NCBI GenBank assembly: GCA_958348245.1 | Contig: CATVYJ010000009.1 | Span: 11,835-75,834 of the forward strand | Direction of reading: 5' to 3' | Length of the DNA: 64,000 nt | Origin: an uncultured Veillonellaceae bacterium | Lineage (GTDB): Bacteria; Bacillota; Negativicutes; Veillonellales; Dialisteraceae | In this document: positions 32,781 to 41,373 of the stretch, piece after piece | How the letters are laid out: every line of letters starts with the position of its first letter | How positions within the stretch are numbered: the first letter of the stretch is position 1 | Notes under the pieces: generated by a model | Database searches by the model: none | Told to the model about the DNA's origin: nothing | Seen by the model: only the letters and a program-made list of their open reading frames with translations | Position numbers and translations under genes: made by a program

Positions 32781-34724
32781 ATGAGAGCACAGATTCACAA
32801 AAGCCTCCTCCTCACGGGCATCCTCTCCGTCTTCGTGACGTTCCTCGTCGCGGGCATCCTCTACTATCAGGGTATTCAGACCCGGGCTCTCCATGAAATC
32901 AGCCACCTCACGGAAATCGCCGCGGACGGTCTCACCGGCGACCGCGAGCGGGATACGGCCTTTCTCGAGACCATCCGCAGCAAGAGCCAGCGGGAAATGC
33001 ACGTCACCTGGTTCGACGCGGACGGGCGCGTGATCTACGCGTCCCATCCCGACGCAGACGGCGGCGCGGACGAGCCGGAGATCCGTCAGGCGGCGGAGAC
33101 CGGCGAAGGCAGCGCCGTGCGCAAGCCGCCCCAGGGCGAGCCCATGAGCTACTCCGCGCAGAAAGCCGCCGACGGGAGCATCCTCCGCATCGCCGTGCCC
33201 CGCGCCGCGCCTGCGGGCATCCTCACGCCCCTCCTGCCGGAAATCCTCGTCTTCTTCGGCGTCTTCGCCGTGGGGTGCTTCGCCGCCTCCATGAAAGAGA
33301 CGGAGTACGTGCTCCGGCCCCTGCGCCAGCTCGAAGGACTCGTGACGGACATCATGGAAGGCGCGCCGGAGCGGCCTATCCCCGGCGGATACAAGGAACT
33401 CCTCCCGCTGGTGAATAAAGTGCGCGAGCAGAAGAAGGAAATCCAGAACTACACGGAAGACCTGGAAGAAGAGCGGAACACCGTGCGCACCATCATCGAC
33501 ACCATCTCCGACGGCATCCTCCTGCTGAACGAGCGCCGGGAAGTCATCGACTACAACCGTACGGCCAAGCGCATCTTCCAGAGCAGCGACGACATGCGCT
33601 TCCGCAAGGTGGCCGCCCTCTACCACGACGAAGACTGGCTCCGCGCCATCAGCCTCGCTTTCGAGAAGAACGAAGCGGAGCAGAACCGGTACACCATGAC
33701 GCTGAACGGCCGCCCCTACCGGGCGTGCATGGCCCGCATCGAACTCTCCGACGAATCCACGGGGCTCCTCATCGTGCTCCACGACCTCACCGCGAGCTAC
33801 GCCGCGGAGAAGATGCGCCGCGAATTTTCCGCCAACGTCTCCCACGAGCTGAAGACGCCGCTCACTTCCATCAGCGGTTTCGCGGAAATGATCGCCAACG
33901 GCATGTACCAGAACGACGCCGACGTGAAGCTCTTCGGCAGCCGCATTTTTGAAGAATCCCGGCGGATGATGGCCCTCATCGAGACCATCATGCACCTCTC
34001 GAAAATCGAAGAAAACCAGACCACCATCACCTGGAAGCCCGTGGACATGGCCGGCGCGGCCCGCTACGCCGCGGAGCTCATCGGGCCGCAGGCCGTGGCA
34101 AAGCACGTGGCCATCCACGTGGACGCAGACCCGCTCTACGTGTACGGCAACCCGGCTCTCCTTTCCGAGCTCGTCATGAACTGCGTGGACAACGCTGTGA
34201 AGTACAACCGCGAAGGGGGAGAAGTGACCGTCTCCGTCCATCCTGAAGGGGAGGACAAGGTGCGCCTCGCCATCTCCGACACAGGCATCGGCATTCCGAA
34301 AGACAAGCAGGACCGTGTCTTCGAGCGCTTCTATCGCGTGGATGAAAGCCGCAACAAATCCACCGGCGGCAGCGGCCTCGGCCTCGCCATCTGCAAACAC
34401 ATCGTCACCCAGCACAAGGGCACCATCCAGGTCTCCAGCGTGGAAGGGCAGGGCACCACCATCGAAGTCCTCCTGCCCCGCATGAGCGACGCGGACGTGG
34501 AAATCGAAGAAGCCGCGGCGAGCACCGCCCAGATCGAAGCGGCGAAAGCCGAGTCCGGCCAGCTCGACGCGGAGCCCGCACAGGAAGCGGCCGCCCATCC
34601 GGCGAAGGCGAAAAAGGACAAGAAAGACAAAAAATCCCAGAAAGACGATAAGGGCAAAAAGAACCAGAAAGACGACAAGAAAGACAAGAAGGGCCAGAAG
34701 GACGACAAAGGCAAAAAGAAATAA
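32781..34724 (+). CDS. phoR: Phosphate sensor histidine kinase with Lys-rich C-terminal tail
   Basis: 647 residues. TM1 about 10-30, an extracytoplasmic region of about 120 residues, TM2 about 157-175, linker/HAMP-like segment, PAS domain about 235-330 (IIDTISDGILLLNERREVIDYN), HisKA with phospho-acceptor His355 (FSANVSHELKTPLTSI), and HATPase_c about 455-565 (N box MNCVDNAVKYN, G1 ISDTGIGIPKDKQ, F box VFERFYRVDE, G2 GGSGLGLAICK). This is the PhoR/WalK architecture. Unlike usual family members it continues about 75 residues: an Ala/Glu segment and then roughly 39 residues made almost only of Lys, Asp, Gln, Gly, Asn and Ser. The DNA there is repetitive (AAAGACGACAAG-like units), so tail length may vary between strains. 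Confidence 0.9.
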   Translation: MRAQIHKSLLLTGILSVFVTFLVAGILYYQGIQTRALHEISHLTEIAADGLTGDRERDTAFLETIRSKSQREMHVTWFDADGRVIYASHPDADGGADEPEIRQAAETGEGSAVRKPPQGEPMSYSAQKAADGSILRIAVPRAAPAGILTPLLPEILVFFGVFAVGCFAASMKETEYVLRPLRQLEGLVTDIMEGAPERPIPGGYKELLPLVNKVREQKKEIQNYTEDLEEERNTVRTIIDTISDGILLLNERREVIDYNRTAKRIFQSSDDMRFRKVAALYHDEDWLRAISLAFEKNEAEQNRYTMTLNGRPYRACMARIELSDESTGLLIVLHDLTASYAAEKMRREFSANVSHELKTPLTSISGFAEMIANGMYQNDADVKLFGSRIFEESRRMMALIETIMHLSKIEENQTTITWKPVDMAGAARYAAELIGPQAVAKHVAIHVDADPLYVYGNPALLSELVMNCVDNAVKYNREGGEVTVSVHPEGEDKVRLAISDTGIGIPKDKQDRVFERFYRVDESRNKSTGGSGLGLAICKHIVTQHKGTIQVSSVEGQGTTIEVLLPRMSDADVEIEEAAASTAQIEAAKAESGQLDAEPAQEAAAHPAKAKKDKKDKKSQKDDKGKKNQKDDKKDKKGQKDDKGKKK

Positions 34725-34815
34725 CCCGCAAAAAAGCGGACCGCAGGGAACAGCCCGAAGCGGTCCGCTTGTGGCGTGCGCGGAAAACGCGGGAAGTGAG
34801 AAATCCAGCGCACAG

Positions 34816-34844
34816 AAAAAGACGGGGAATGCCCCGCCTTTTTT
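34816..34844. terminator. Bidirectional terminator between phoR and SDR gene
   Basis: A-run, CGGGG / CCCCG hairpin, then T-run; works in both directions between two converging genes. Confidence 0.75.
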
Positions 34845-34859
34845 GCTGTGCATGAACCG

Positions 34860-35630
34860 TCAGAGGAACGCGCCGTTGCACACCTGCAGCACCTGCCCCT
34901 TCACGTGGCGGCCCATTTTGCTCGCCAGGTACAGGCAGGCGTACGCCTGATCGATGGGGTCGCACTCCGGCCCCGGGAAATACACAAAATGGCCGCTGTA
35001 TTTCAGCATCTCCGCGCCGCCGGGCTGCTCGCCCGCGCGGTTCGCCAGATGGGCGGGCGTCACCGTCGCGCCCGGAGCCACCGCGTTGCACCGGATATTC
35101 GTGTCGATGAGGCGCATGGCCACATTCTTCGTGAGCGTATTCAGCGCGCCCTTCGTGGCGGTGTACGTGGCCCCGCAGAAAGGCCGCGTGCCGTTCACCG
35201 AGGAAATATTGATGATGCACCCGTCGTTCTTCGGGAGGAAAATTTTCAGCGCCTCCCGGATGTAGCGCATGGGGCCGATGAAATTGATGTCCGTCACGTA
35301 GTGCGCCCAGTTGTCGTCCGTCTCGTCGATGAGCTTCTGCTCGCCGATGCCCGCGTTGTTGATGAGGATATCCAGCGTGCCGTACTCCTTGAGCGTCGCT
35401 TCGAAGACTCGCTTCGTATCCTCCGGCGAGCGCACGTCCGCCGCGACGCCGATGGCCCGGCCGCCCTTTTCGCGGATGGCTTTCACCACCTCGTCCAGCT
35501 TTTCTGCGCCGCGCGCCACGAGCGTCAGCGCCGCGCCCTCCCCGGCGAAAAGCTCCGCCATCGTCCGGCCCATGCCGTAGCTCGCGCCGGTGATGATGGC
35601 GATTTTCCCTTTCAGCATTTCTTTTTCCAT
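34860..35630 (-). CDS. Short-chain dehydrogenase/reductase (SDR) family oxidoreductase
   Basis: 256 residues, classical SDR. Rossmann nucleotide motif TGASYGMG (about residues 15-22), NNAG (about 92), catalytic Ser in NISSVNG, Tyr-x-x-x-Lys in YTATK (about 160-164). A basic residue after the second strand (ARG) suggests NADP(H) preference. GGAG lies eight bases before the ATG; a second ATG five codons in is possible. The C-terminal substrate loop (ECDPIDQAYACLYLASKMGRHVKGQVLQVCNG) is of the general FabG-like type. Monocistronic; substrate cannot be told. Confidence 0.9.
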   Translation of the reverse strand: MEKEMLKGKIAIITGASYGMGRTMAELFAGEGAALTLVARGAEKLDEVVKAIREKGGRAIGVAADVRSPEDTKRVFEATLKEYGTLDILINNAGIGEQKLIDETDDNWAHYVTDINFIGPMRYIREALKIFLPKNDGCIINISSVNGTRPFCGATYTATKGALNTLTKNVAMRLIDTNIRCNAVAPGATVTPAHLANRAGEQPGGAEMLKYSGHFVYFPGPECDPIDQAYACLYLASKMGRHVKGQVLQVCNGAFL

Positions 35631-35748
35631 ACTCCGTCTCCTTTCGTGACCATCTGCTGTCTCTGGCTGTCCTTACGGTATCACGGAGGCGGGGAGGCGC
35701 GCCAATGCCCGTTTGCTGGGGCCGCCCATGTCCGGGGGCTATACCACA

Positions 35749-35777
35749 TTGCGCTCCGCTGCGCCCTCCGATACAAT
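35749..35777 (+). promoter_or_regulatory. Promoter of thioesterase gene
   Basis: TTGCGC (35749-35754), 17 bp, TACAAT (35772-35777), followed by AAGGAGA before the ATG at 35807. Confidence 0.7.
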
Positions 35778-35806
35778 AAGAAAAGAATGCAGAAAGGAGA
35801 CCTGCC

Positions 35807-36292
35807 ATGACCCTTGACGAAGTACTCGCCCGGATGGAGCGGGGAGAGGCGGCCGCCGTGCCGCCCGCGCTCATGCCCGCCTACATCCGCTGGCTCTACA
35901 CCACGCACCGCTGCCTCCACACCCTCTTCCGCGTCCGTGTGGACAGCGTGCGCCGCGGAGACATCGTGCTCTCCTTCCCCGTCTCCGCGGACTACACCAA
36001 TTCCGGCGGCTTCCTCTACGGCGGCATCCTCGCCGCCATGGCGGACGCCATTTCCCTCGGCCTCATCGCCGGCGTGGGAAAATCCGCCGTTACCACGAAT
36101 CTCTCCATGAATTTTGTGAAAGCCCATCCCGCCTCGGGGCGCGTCACTCTCCACGGATCGGTCCGCCACAACGGGGGCCGCCTCCTCACGCTCCGCGGGG
36201 AGATTCTCGGGGAAGCGGGGGAACTCCTCGGCGACATGGACATCGCCATGACCGTCGTGGGGCGGCTGCCCGAAGTGCCGGAGGACTGGTGA
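35807..36292 (+). CDS. PaaI-like hotdog-fold thioesterase
   Basis: 161 residues. Hotdog-domain pattern TNSGGFLYGGILAAMADAISLGL (conserved Gly-Gly and the catalytic Asp on the central helix) with flanking strands VRRGDIVLSFPVSADYTN and GRVTLHGSVRHNGGRLLTLRGEI. PaaI-type thioesterases hydrolyse acyl- or aryl-CoA esters in the cytoplasm. RBS AAGGAGA six bases upstream. Its stop overlaps the next ATG (TGATG), so the small membrane protein downstream is co-translated. Substrate unknown. Confidence 0.88.
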   Translation: MTLDEVLARMERGEAAAVPPALMPAYIRWLYTTHRCLHTLFRVRVDSVRRGDIVLSFPVSADYTNSGGFLYGGILAAMADAISLGLIAGVGKSAVTTNLSMNFVKAHPASGRVTLHGSVRHNGGRLLTLRGEILGEAGELLGDMDIAMTVVGRLPEVPEDW

Positions 36293-36801
36293 TGAAGAAA
36301 TGGCTGCTCTGGGCCGCGGCGGCCCTCTGTATGATCGGCGCGGGGCTTCTCGTCTGGGGCGCGCGGGATTTCTCCGCCGTACGCCCCGCCTCCGCCTACG
36401 AAGACGCGGGCGTGCAGACCTTCTATCCCCGCCGGGCCGAGCCTGTCGCGCGGGAAAATACGGGCGGCACCGTGCGCAGCCGCCGCCTCCATCCCTCGAA
36501 AACCGTCTGGACCGTAGTGTACCGCACCGCCGACCGGCGCTGGTCCTGGCGGCGGGACATGCCCGGCGAGACCGCCGCCAGAGAGGCCGTGGAAAGCGGC
36601 GTACCGGAAGAACGCCGCGTCCTCGCCGTGCGGGGCGAAAAGACCCGCGTCATCGCCCTGCCCGGCGAGACGCCGGAAGTCTACGTGAGCCGCGCCCGCG
36701 AAAGCGCCCTCTACCGCATGGAAGGCGGCGCGGCGGCCCTCCTCTTCGGCGCGGGATGCCTCCTCCGGCAGCGGAAGAAAAAATCCTTTACACACCGTTG
36801 A
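36292..36801 (+). CDS. Hypothetical membrane protein, two-helix
   Basis: 169 residues from ATG 36292, overlapping the thioesterase stop by one base; a GTG one codon upstream is the alternative. Helix about 4-24, then an Arg-rich region of about 115 residues presumed extracytoplasmic (HPSKTVWTVVYRTADRRWSWRRD), a second helix about 141-157, and a basic tail (RQRKKKSFTHR). The layout is reminiscent of DUF3592-type proteins, but I cannot confirm that. Its last bases coincide with the -35 of the tRNA promoter. Confidence 0.65.
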   Translation: MKKWLLWAAAALCMIGAGLLVWGARDFSAVRPASAYEDAGVQTFYPRRAEPVARENTGGTVRSRRLHPSKTVWTVVYRTADRRWSWRRDMPGETAAREAVESGVPEERRVLAVRGEKTRVIALPGETPEVYVSRARESALYRMEGGAAALLFGAGCLLRQRKKKSFTHR

Positions 36802-36826
36802 CGAAACGCGCCGCCTCTGCTATAAT
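36798..36826 (+). promoter_or_regulatory. tRNA-Val promoter
   Basis: TTGACG (36798-36803), 17 bp, TATAAT (36821-36826): the best-matched promoter in the window, 17 bp before the mature tRNA 5' end. Confidence 0.88.
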
Positions 36827-36843
36827 AACCTACGTCATCACAT

Positions 36844-36920
36844 GGGGTTATAGCTCAGCTGGTTAGAGCGCTTCGTTGACATCGAAGAGGTCTTGTGTTC
36901 GAATCACAATAGTCCCACCA
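36844..36920 (+). tRNA. tRNA-Val(GAC)
   Basis: 77 nt cloverleaf: acceptor GGGGTTA / TAGTCCC (one G-U and one U-G pair), D-arm GCTC-AGCTGGTTA-GAGC, anticodon arm CTTCG-TTGACAT-CGAAG with anticodon GAC at 36878-36880, T-arm TTGTG-TTCGAAT-CACAA, discriminator A and an encoded CCA. Single tRNA unit with its own promoter and terminator, immediately upstream of the CCA-adding enzyme gene. Confidence 0.97.
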
Positions 36921-36925
36921 GACGG

Positions 36926-36958
36926 AAAGCATCTCGGAAGAGGTGCTTTTTCTTTTGG
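36926..36958 (+). terminator. Terminator after tRNA-Val
   Basis: AAAGCATCTC / GAGGTGCTTT stem, GGAA loop, TTCTTTT tail. Confidence 0.9.
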
Positions 36959-36977
36959 ATGCACCGCCCGCCGTTCG

Positions 36978-37006
36978 TTGAAGAAAGCGGGGCAATCGTT
37001 TATGAT
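36978..37006 (+). promoter_or_regulatory. Promoter of cca-PBP unit
   Basis: TTGAAG (36978-36983), 17 bp, TATGAT (37001-37006); GGGAGGTG follows before the cca start. Confidence 0.65.
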
Positions 37007-37043
37007 AGGTAGGATAAAGACCGCAGGGAGGTGAAAGGCAGGC

Positions 37044-38540
37044 ATGATGGGCTGGAAGAATCTGTTCGGACGGAAGGGGTTCGCAGGGCTTTCTCCGGAG
37101 GAACGGCTCGCGCGGGCGGACGAAGGCGCGCTGCGGGTGATGGAGGCGCTCCGCCGCGCGGGGCACGAAGCGTATCTCGTGGGCGGCTGCGTGCGGGATC
37201 TCGTCATGGGCCTTGCGCCGCACGACTGGGATATCGCCTCGTCCGCCCGGCCCGCGGAGACCGCGGCGGCGCTCACGGCGGCGGGGATTCACGCCGTGGA
37301 CGGCGGGGGCCGCCGGTTCGGCACGGTCATCGCCGTGCTCGGCGGGAACCCGTATGAAGTGACCACGTTCCGCCGCGAGACGTACGGCGCGGACGCGCAT
37401 CGTCCGGAGACGGTGGCTTTCGCGGACACGATCGAAGAGGACCTGTCCCGGCGGGATTTCACGGTGAACGCCATGGCGCTTTCTTCGGAGGGCGCGCTCC
37501 TCGACCCGTTCGGCGGGCAGCGGGATCTTTCGGAGAAGCGTCTCCGCACGGTGGGAAAGGCGGCGGAGCGGTTTCGCGAGGACGCGCTGCGCCTTTTCCG
37601 GGCGTGCCGTTTCCTGGGCCAGCTCGACATGATGGCCGATCCGTCTCTCACGGCGGGCATGGCATCCGCTTTTCCCCGGGTGGCGGGGCTTTCGCTCGAG
37701 CGGGTGAAGACGGAGGTGGAGCGCCTTCTGGTGACGCCCCACGCGGGACGCGGGCTGGATCTGCTCGTGCGGAGCGGGCTCGCGGACTGCGCGTGCCGCG
37801 TGCGGGAGCACGGGCGGGACGAGGCGGTGCCCATTTTGCCCGAGCTCTCCCATCTGGTGGGCCTGCCGCAGATGAAGCAGTTTCATAAATACGACGGGTG
37901 GTACCATACGCTCGCCGTGGTGGAGGCGGCCCCGGCGGAGCGCATCGCCCGGTGGGCGGCTCTTCTGCACGACGTGGGAAAGGGGATGCCCGGCGTGCGC
38001 CGCGTGGACGGAGAAAAAATCACCGATTACAATCACGACCATGTGGGGGCGGAGATGGCGGAAGCGCTGCTCCGGCGGTGGCGCTTTCCGGAGAAGGACG
38101 TGCGCCTCGTCACCTGGCTGGTGGCGAATCACATGAAGTTTCATTATTTCGCCAATGTGGAGGAGGCGGACGTGGTGAAATGGGTGCGGCGGCTGGCCAT
38201 GCAGAAAGCGTTTCCTTCGCAGGCGGAGCTGCTCTGCGCCATCCGCGAGGTGACGGCTCTGTGCGAGGCGGACATCATCGGCTGCGGCCGGCCGTATTCC
38301 GCCACGGAAGGGCACCGCGCGTTCGGCGCGTGCATGGCGGACGTGGCGGCGTCCATCCCCGTCACGGCGAAGGAGCTCCATTACGACCGGCGCACGGTGG
38401 ACGCGCTCGGACCCGACGCGGCGGAGGGCATGCGGAATCTGCTCCGCCGCGTGCAGACGGGCAATCTGGAGAACACGCCCGACGCGCTCGCGCAGGCGGC
38501 GGAGCGGTTCAGAAAGCGGCGCGGCCATGAAGCTTCATAA
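37044..38540 (+). CDS. cca: CCA tRNA nucleotidyltransferase with HD domain
   Basis: 498 residues. Adds or repairs the 3'-CCA of tRNA. Nucleotidyltransferase head: YLVGGCVRDLVMGLAPHDWDIA with the catalytic Asp pair (about residues 59-61), RRFGTV, and RRDFTVNAMAL. A tRNA-binding middle part is followed by an HD phosphohydrolase domain (WAALLHDVGKG about 310, HDHVGAEMAE) as in many Firmicute enzymes. GGGAGGTG lies 11 bases before ATG 37044; ATG 37047 is equally possible. The 3' end overlaps the PBP gene by 14 bp. Since the nearby tRNA encodes CCA, repair rather than de novo addition may dominate. Confidence 0.93.
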   Translation: MMGWKNLFGRKGFAGLSPEERLARADEGALRVMEALRRAGHEAYLVGGCVRDLVMGLAPHDWDIASSARPAETAAALTAAGIHAVDGGGRRFGTVIAVLGGNPYEVTTFRRETYGADAHRPETVAFADTIEEDLSRRDFTVNAMALSSEGALLDPFGGQRDLSEKRLRTVGKAAERFREDALRLFRACRFLGQLDMMADPSLTAGMASAFPRVAGLSLERVKTEVERLLVTPHAGRGLDLLVRSGLADCACRVREHGRDEAVPILPELSHLVGLPQMKQFHKYDGWYHTLAVVEAAPAERIARWAALLHDVGKGMPGVRRVDGEKITDYNHDHVGAEMAEALLRRWRFPEKDVRLVTWLVANHMKFHYFANVEEADVVKWVRRLAMQKAFPSQAELLCAIREVTALCEADIIGCGRPYSATEGHRAFGACMADVAASIPVTAKELHYDRRTVDALGPDAAEGMRNLLRRVQTGNLENTPDALAQAAERFRKRRGHEAS

Positions 38541-40491
38541 TCCGCTGAACGCCGTGCGGCAGCGCGCGTTCCGCCTTTTCGGCATCTTCGCGGGATGCGC
38601 CGCGCTGGTGCTGCTCCGCCTCCTGTGGGTGCAGCTCGTCCAGCACGACCAGTACGAGACGTGGAGCCTCCGCCAGACCCGGGACATGCAGGAACTGTAC
38701 TCCGAGCGGGGCACCATTTACGACCGGAACGGGCGGCAGCTTGCGTTTTCCATTCTGGTGAAATCTCTCTACGCGGACCCGGGGATGCTGAACGTGACGC
38801 CCGAAGAGGCGGCGAAAGCGCTTGCGCCGGTGCTGAAAATCCCCGAGGAGACGCTCGCGGAGAAAATGAGCCGGGACACGCGCTTTGTCTGGCTGGAGCG
38901 CGTCATGGACCCGGATATGACGGCCGCCGTCAAAGCGGTCATCAAGGAGCGCAAGCTGAAAGGCTTCGGCTTCGTGGATGAGAGCAAGCGCTATTATCCG
39001 AACGGCGGGCTTCTCGCCAATGTGCTCGGCTTCGTGGGCATCGACGGCAAGGGGCTGGACGGCCTGGAGAAGTCGCTGGACGATCTCATCCGCGGCGGGG
39101 TGAACCGGCAGATTCTCCTCATGGACGCCCGGGGCAATCCCATCCTGCACTCCACCATGGCCCCCTACATGGGGAAGGAAGCGAAGTCGGTGTATCTCAC
39201 CATCGACGAGAGCATCCAGTTCTTTGCGGAGCGCGCTCTCGACCGCGCCATGGGGCAGACCCGCGCGCAGGGCGGCATCGTCATTGTCATGGACCCGAAG
39301 ACGGGGGGCATCCTCGCCATGGTGAACCGTCCGTCCTACGACCCGAATCATTTCTACTACGCCACGGAAAACGAATTTAAAAACCGCGCCGTGGTGGACA
39401 TCTACGAGCCGGGCTCCACGTTCAAGCCTGTCGTGGCCGCCACCGCGCTCGACGCGGGGACGTACTCCACGGACACCGTGTGGCACGATCCGGGCGAGAT
39501 CGTCGCGTCGGGCCACGCCGTGCGCAACTGGGACGACGAAGCCTACGGAGATGTGCGGCTCGTGGACATTCTGAAATTTTCCATCAATACGGGCTTTGCC
39601 CACGTGGGGCTCCTCACCGGCGGGGATATCCTCACGAACTACGCCCGGCGCTTCGGCTTCGGCAAGGCCACGGGCATCGAGCTCCCCGGCGAGGGAGACG
39701 GCATCCTCTTTGACCCGCAGGACATGCGGCCCATCGACGTGGCGTCCATGTCCATCGGGCAGGGCATCGCCGTGACGCCGCTCCAGATGGTGCAGGCGTA
39801 CAGCGCCATCGCCAACGGCGGCCAGATGGTGCGGCCCCATCTCATCGATTCCATCCGCAATCCCGACGGCTCCGTCTACAGGGAGACCCGCACGGAAACC
39901 GCCGGACAGCCCGTATCGAAGGACGTGGCGGACACGGTGAAGGACATGATGGAGAAGGAAGTGTCCGAAGGGGGCGGGGGCAACGCCCGCGTGCCGGGCT
40001 ACCTCATGGGCGGTAAGACGGGCACCGCCCAGAAAATCGACACCGTCCACGGGGGCTATCTCGAGGGGCAGTACATCGCTTCCTTCTGCGGCTTCGGCCC
40101 CATTGAAGACCCGCAGGCCATCTGTCTCGTCGTGCTCGACAATCCGCAGGGCATGTACTACGGCGGCATGGTGGCCGCGCCGGTTTTTGCGGAAATCATG
40201 AGCCAGACCATGCGGTACATGGGCATCCACGCCCGGGAAGACACGGCGGGCCGGCAGGCCGCGGCGGCCATGTCCGGGGAGAGCGTGCCGGCCGATCTGC
40301 CGCCGGAAGGGGCGGAGACCGTGACGGTGCCGGACTTCCGCGGGTGGACCGTGCGCGATGTGGGCGAATGGCTCGCCCGGGCGGGGCTCGGTTTCCGCCC
40401 CGACGGATCGGGCTTTGCGGACGCGCAGGACCCCGCGCCGTGGATCACGGTGGAGCGGGGGACGGACGTGTCCGTCCATTTCACGCCGTAA
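38527..40491 (+). CDS. Class B penicillin-binding protein with PASTA domain (FtsI/SpoVD-like)
   Basis: 654 residues. Short cytoplasmic N-terminus, one membrane helix (about 16-36), PBP dimerisation domain (SERGTIYDRNGRQLAFS), transpeptidase domain with SxxK in PGSTFKPV (Ser297, Lys300), SxN in FSINTGFA (about 355) and KTG in GGKTGTAQ (about 497). A C-terminal PASTA domain starts at VTVPDFRGWTVRDVGEWLARAGL (about 598). Cross-links septal peptidoglycan. Length and single PASTA fit the SpoVD/FtsI group of Firmicutes. The start lies within the cca 3' end, so the two are translationally coupled. No dcw genes adjoin it, which is unusual for FtsI. Confidence 0.93.
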   Translation: MKLHNPLNAVRQRAFRLFGIFAGCAALVLLRLLWVQLVQHDQYETWSLRQTRDMQELYSERGTIYDRNGRQLAFSILVKSLYADPGMLNVTPEEAAKALAPVLKIPEETLAEKMSRDTRFVWLERVMDPDMTAAVKAVIKERKLKGFGFVDESKRYYPNGGLLANVLGFVGIDGKGLDGLEKSLDDLIRGGVNRQILLMDARGNPILHSTMAPYMGKEAKSVYLTIDESIQFFAERALDRAMGQTRAQGGIVIVMDPKTGGILAMVNRPSYDPNHFYYATENEFKNRAVVDIYEPGSTFKPVVAATALDAGTYSTDTVWHDPGEIVASGHAVRNWDDEAYGDVRLVDILKFSINTGFAHVGLLTGGDILTNYARRFGFGKATGIELPGEGDGILFDPQDMRPIDVASMSIGQGIAVTPLQMVQAYSAIANGGQMVRPHLIDSIRNPDGSVYRETRTETAGQPVSKDVADTVKDMMEKEVSEGGGGNARVPGYLMGGKTGTAQKIDTVHGGYLEGQYIASFCGFGPIEDPQAICLVVLDNPQGMYYGGMVAAPVFAEIMSQTMRYMGIHAREDTAGRQAAAAMSGESVPADLPPEGAETVTVPDFRGWTVRDVGEWLARAGLGFRPDGSGFADAQDPAPWITVERGTDVSVHFTP

Positions 40492-40506
40492 AGGCAAAAA
40501 AAAGAG

Positions 40507-40528
40507 AGCGCCCGCAGGGCGCTTTTCT
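40507..40528 (+). terminator. Terminator of PBP gene
   Basis: AGCGCCC / GGGCGCT stem with GCA loop, then TTTCT. Confidence 0.88.
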
Positions 40529-40582
40529 GATGCGGACAGGACGGGCCGCAGAAAAAACGCGCGTCCCGGAAGACGCGCAGAC

Positions 40583-40613
40583 AAAAACGCAGGGGCAGTT
40601 CCTCTGCGTTTTT
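40583..40613. terminator. Bidirectional terminator at end of recR unit
   Basis: Perfect 10-bp stem AAAAACGCAG / CTGCGTTTTT; T-runs on both strands. On the minus strand it begins right after the stop codon of the 52-residue gene. Confidence 0.85.
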
Positions 40614-40772
40614 TTATTTCACATAGTAATAGAAGAGGGCCGCTCCGATGGCTACGGCGAGGCCGAGGCGCAGCAGAAAGGTGAAGAGGCCGATCAGCTT
40701 GAAAATGACGTACACCGCGACGATGGCCGCGAGGCCGGCGACGACGGGGTAATTGGTGACAATTTCTTCCAT
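40614..40772 (-). CDS. Small membrane protein, 52 residues
   Basis: Short gene directly downstream of recR. ATG (complement of 40770-40772) is preceded by AAGGAG six bases away, and that ribosome site overlaps the recR stop codon, so it is the last gene of the dnaX-ybaB-recR unit. 52 residues: MEEIVTNYPVVAG, then hydrophobic stretches (about 10-33 and 36-50) broken by a central Lys and an Arg, ending YYYVK. Probably one or two membrane helices. It resembles the small pro-sigmaK processing inhibitor BofA/YaaL context genes found after recR in Firmicutes only by position; no homology claimed. Confidence 0.75.
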   Translation of the reverse strand: MEEIVTNYPVVAGLAAIVAVYVIFKLIGLFTFLLRLGLAVAIGAALFYYYVK

Positions 40773-40782
40773 GGGATTCTCC

Positions 40783-41373
40783 TTAGAGTTCCCGCCGGTT
40801 TTCCACGGCCCCGGCGAGAGTCTGGCTGTCGGCGTAGCCGATGTCGCCGCCCGCGGGGAGCCCCCGGGCGATGCGGGTCACGCGGATGCCGGTGGGTTTG
40901 ATGAGCCGGGACAGATAAAACGCGGTGGCTTCCCCTTCCGTATCGGGATCGGTGGCGAGGATGACTTCCTTCACCTCGTCGCCGCGGAGCCGCGCGAGCA
41001 GCTCCCGGATGCGGAGCTGGTCCGGGCCGACGCCGTCCAGCGGGGAGAGCGCCCCGTGGAGGACGTGGTAGAGCCCTTTATATTCGCCGCTCGCTTCGAG
41101 GGCCTGCACATCCGGCGGCTGTTCCACCACGCAGATGACGGACCGGTCGCGCCGGGGATCGGCGCAGATGCCGCACGGATCGGACACGGCCAGATTGCAG
41201 CACACGGAGCAGTAGCAGCTCTCTTTCCGGGCGGTCTCGATGGCGGCGATGAAGTCGGCCACTTCGCTTTCCGGACGTTCCAGCATGAAGTACGCCAGCC
41301 GGCGGGCGGTCTTGACGCCGATGCCGGGGAGGCGGCGGAACTGGGCGGCTACGTTTTCGAGGGCGTCGTTCAT
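40783..41373 (-). CDS. recR: Recombination mediator RecR
   Basis: 196 residues, normal. N-terminal helix-hairpin-helix (FRRLPGIGVKTARRLAYFML), Cys4 zinc finger (CSVCCNL and DPCGIC, about residues 57-72), Toprim domain (ICVVEQPPDVQALE and EVILATDPDTEGEATAFYL) and C-terminal Walker B-like region. Works with RecF/RecO to load RecA at gaps. Its ATG shares a base with the ybaB stop, and a 52-residue gene follows. Confidence 0.96.
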   Translation of the reverse strand: MNDALENVAAQFRRLPGIGVKTARRLAYFMLERPESEVADFIAAIETARKESCYCSVCCNLAVSDPCGICADPRRDRSVICVVEQPPDVQALEASGEYKGLYHVLHGALSPLDGVGPDQLRIRELLARLRGDEVKEVILATDPDTEGEATAFYLSRLIKPTGIRVTRIARGLPAGGDIGYADSQTLAGAVENRREL

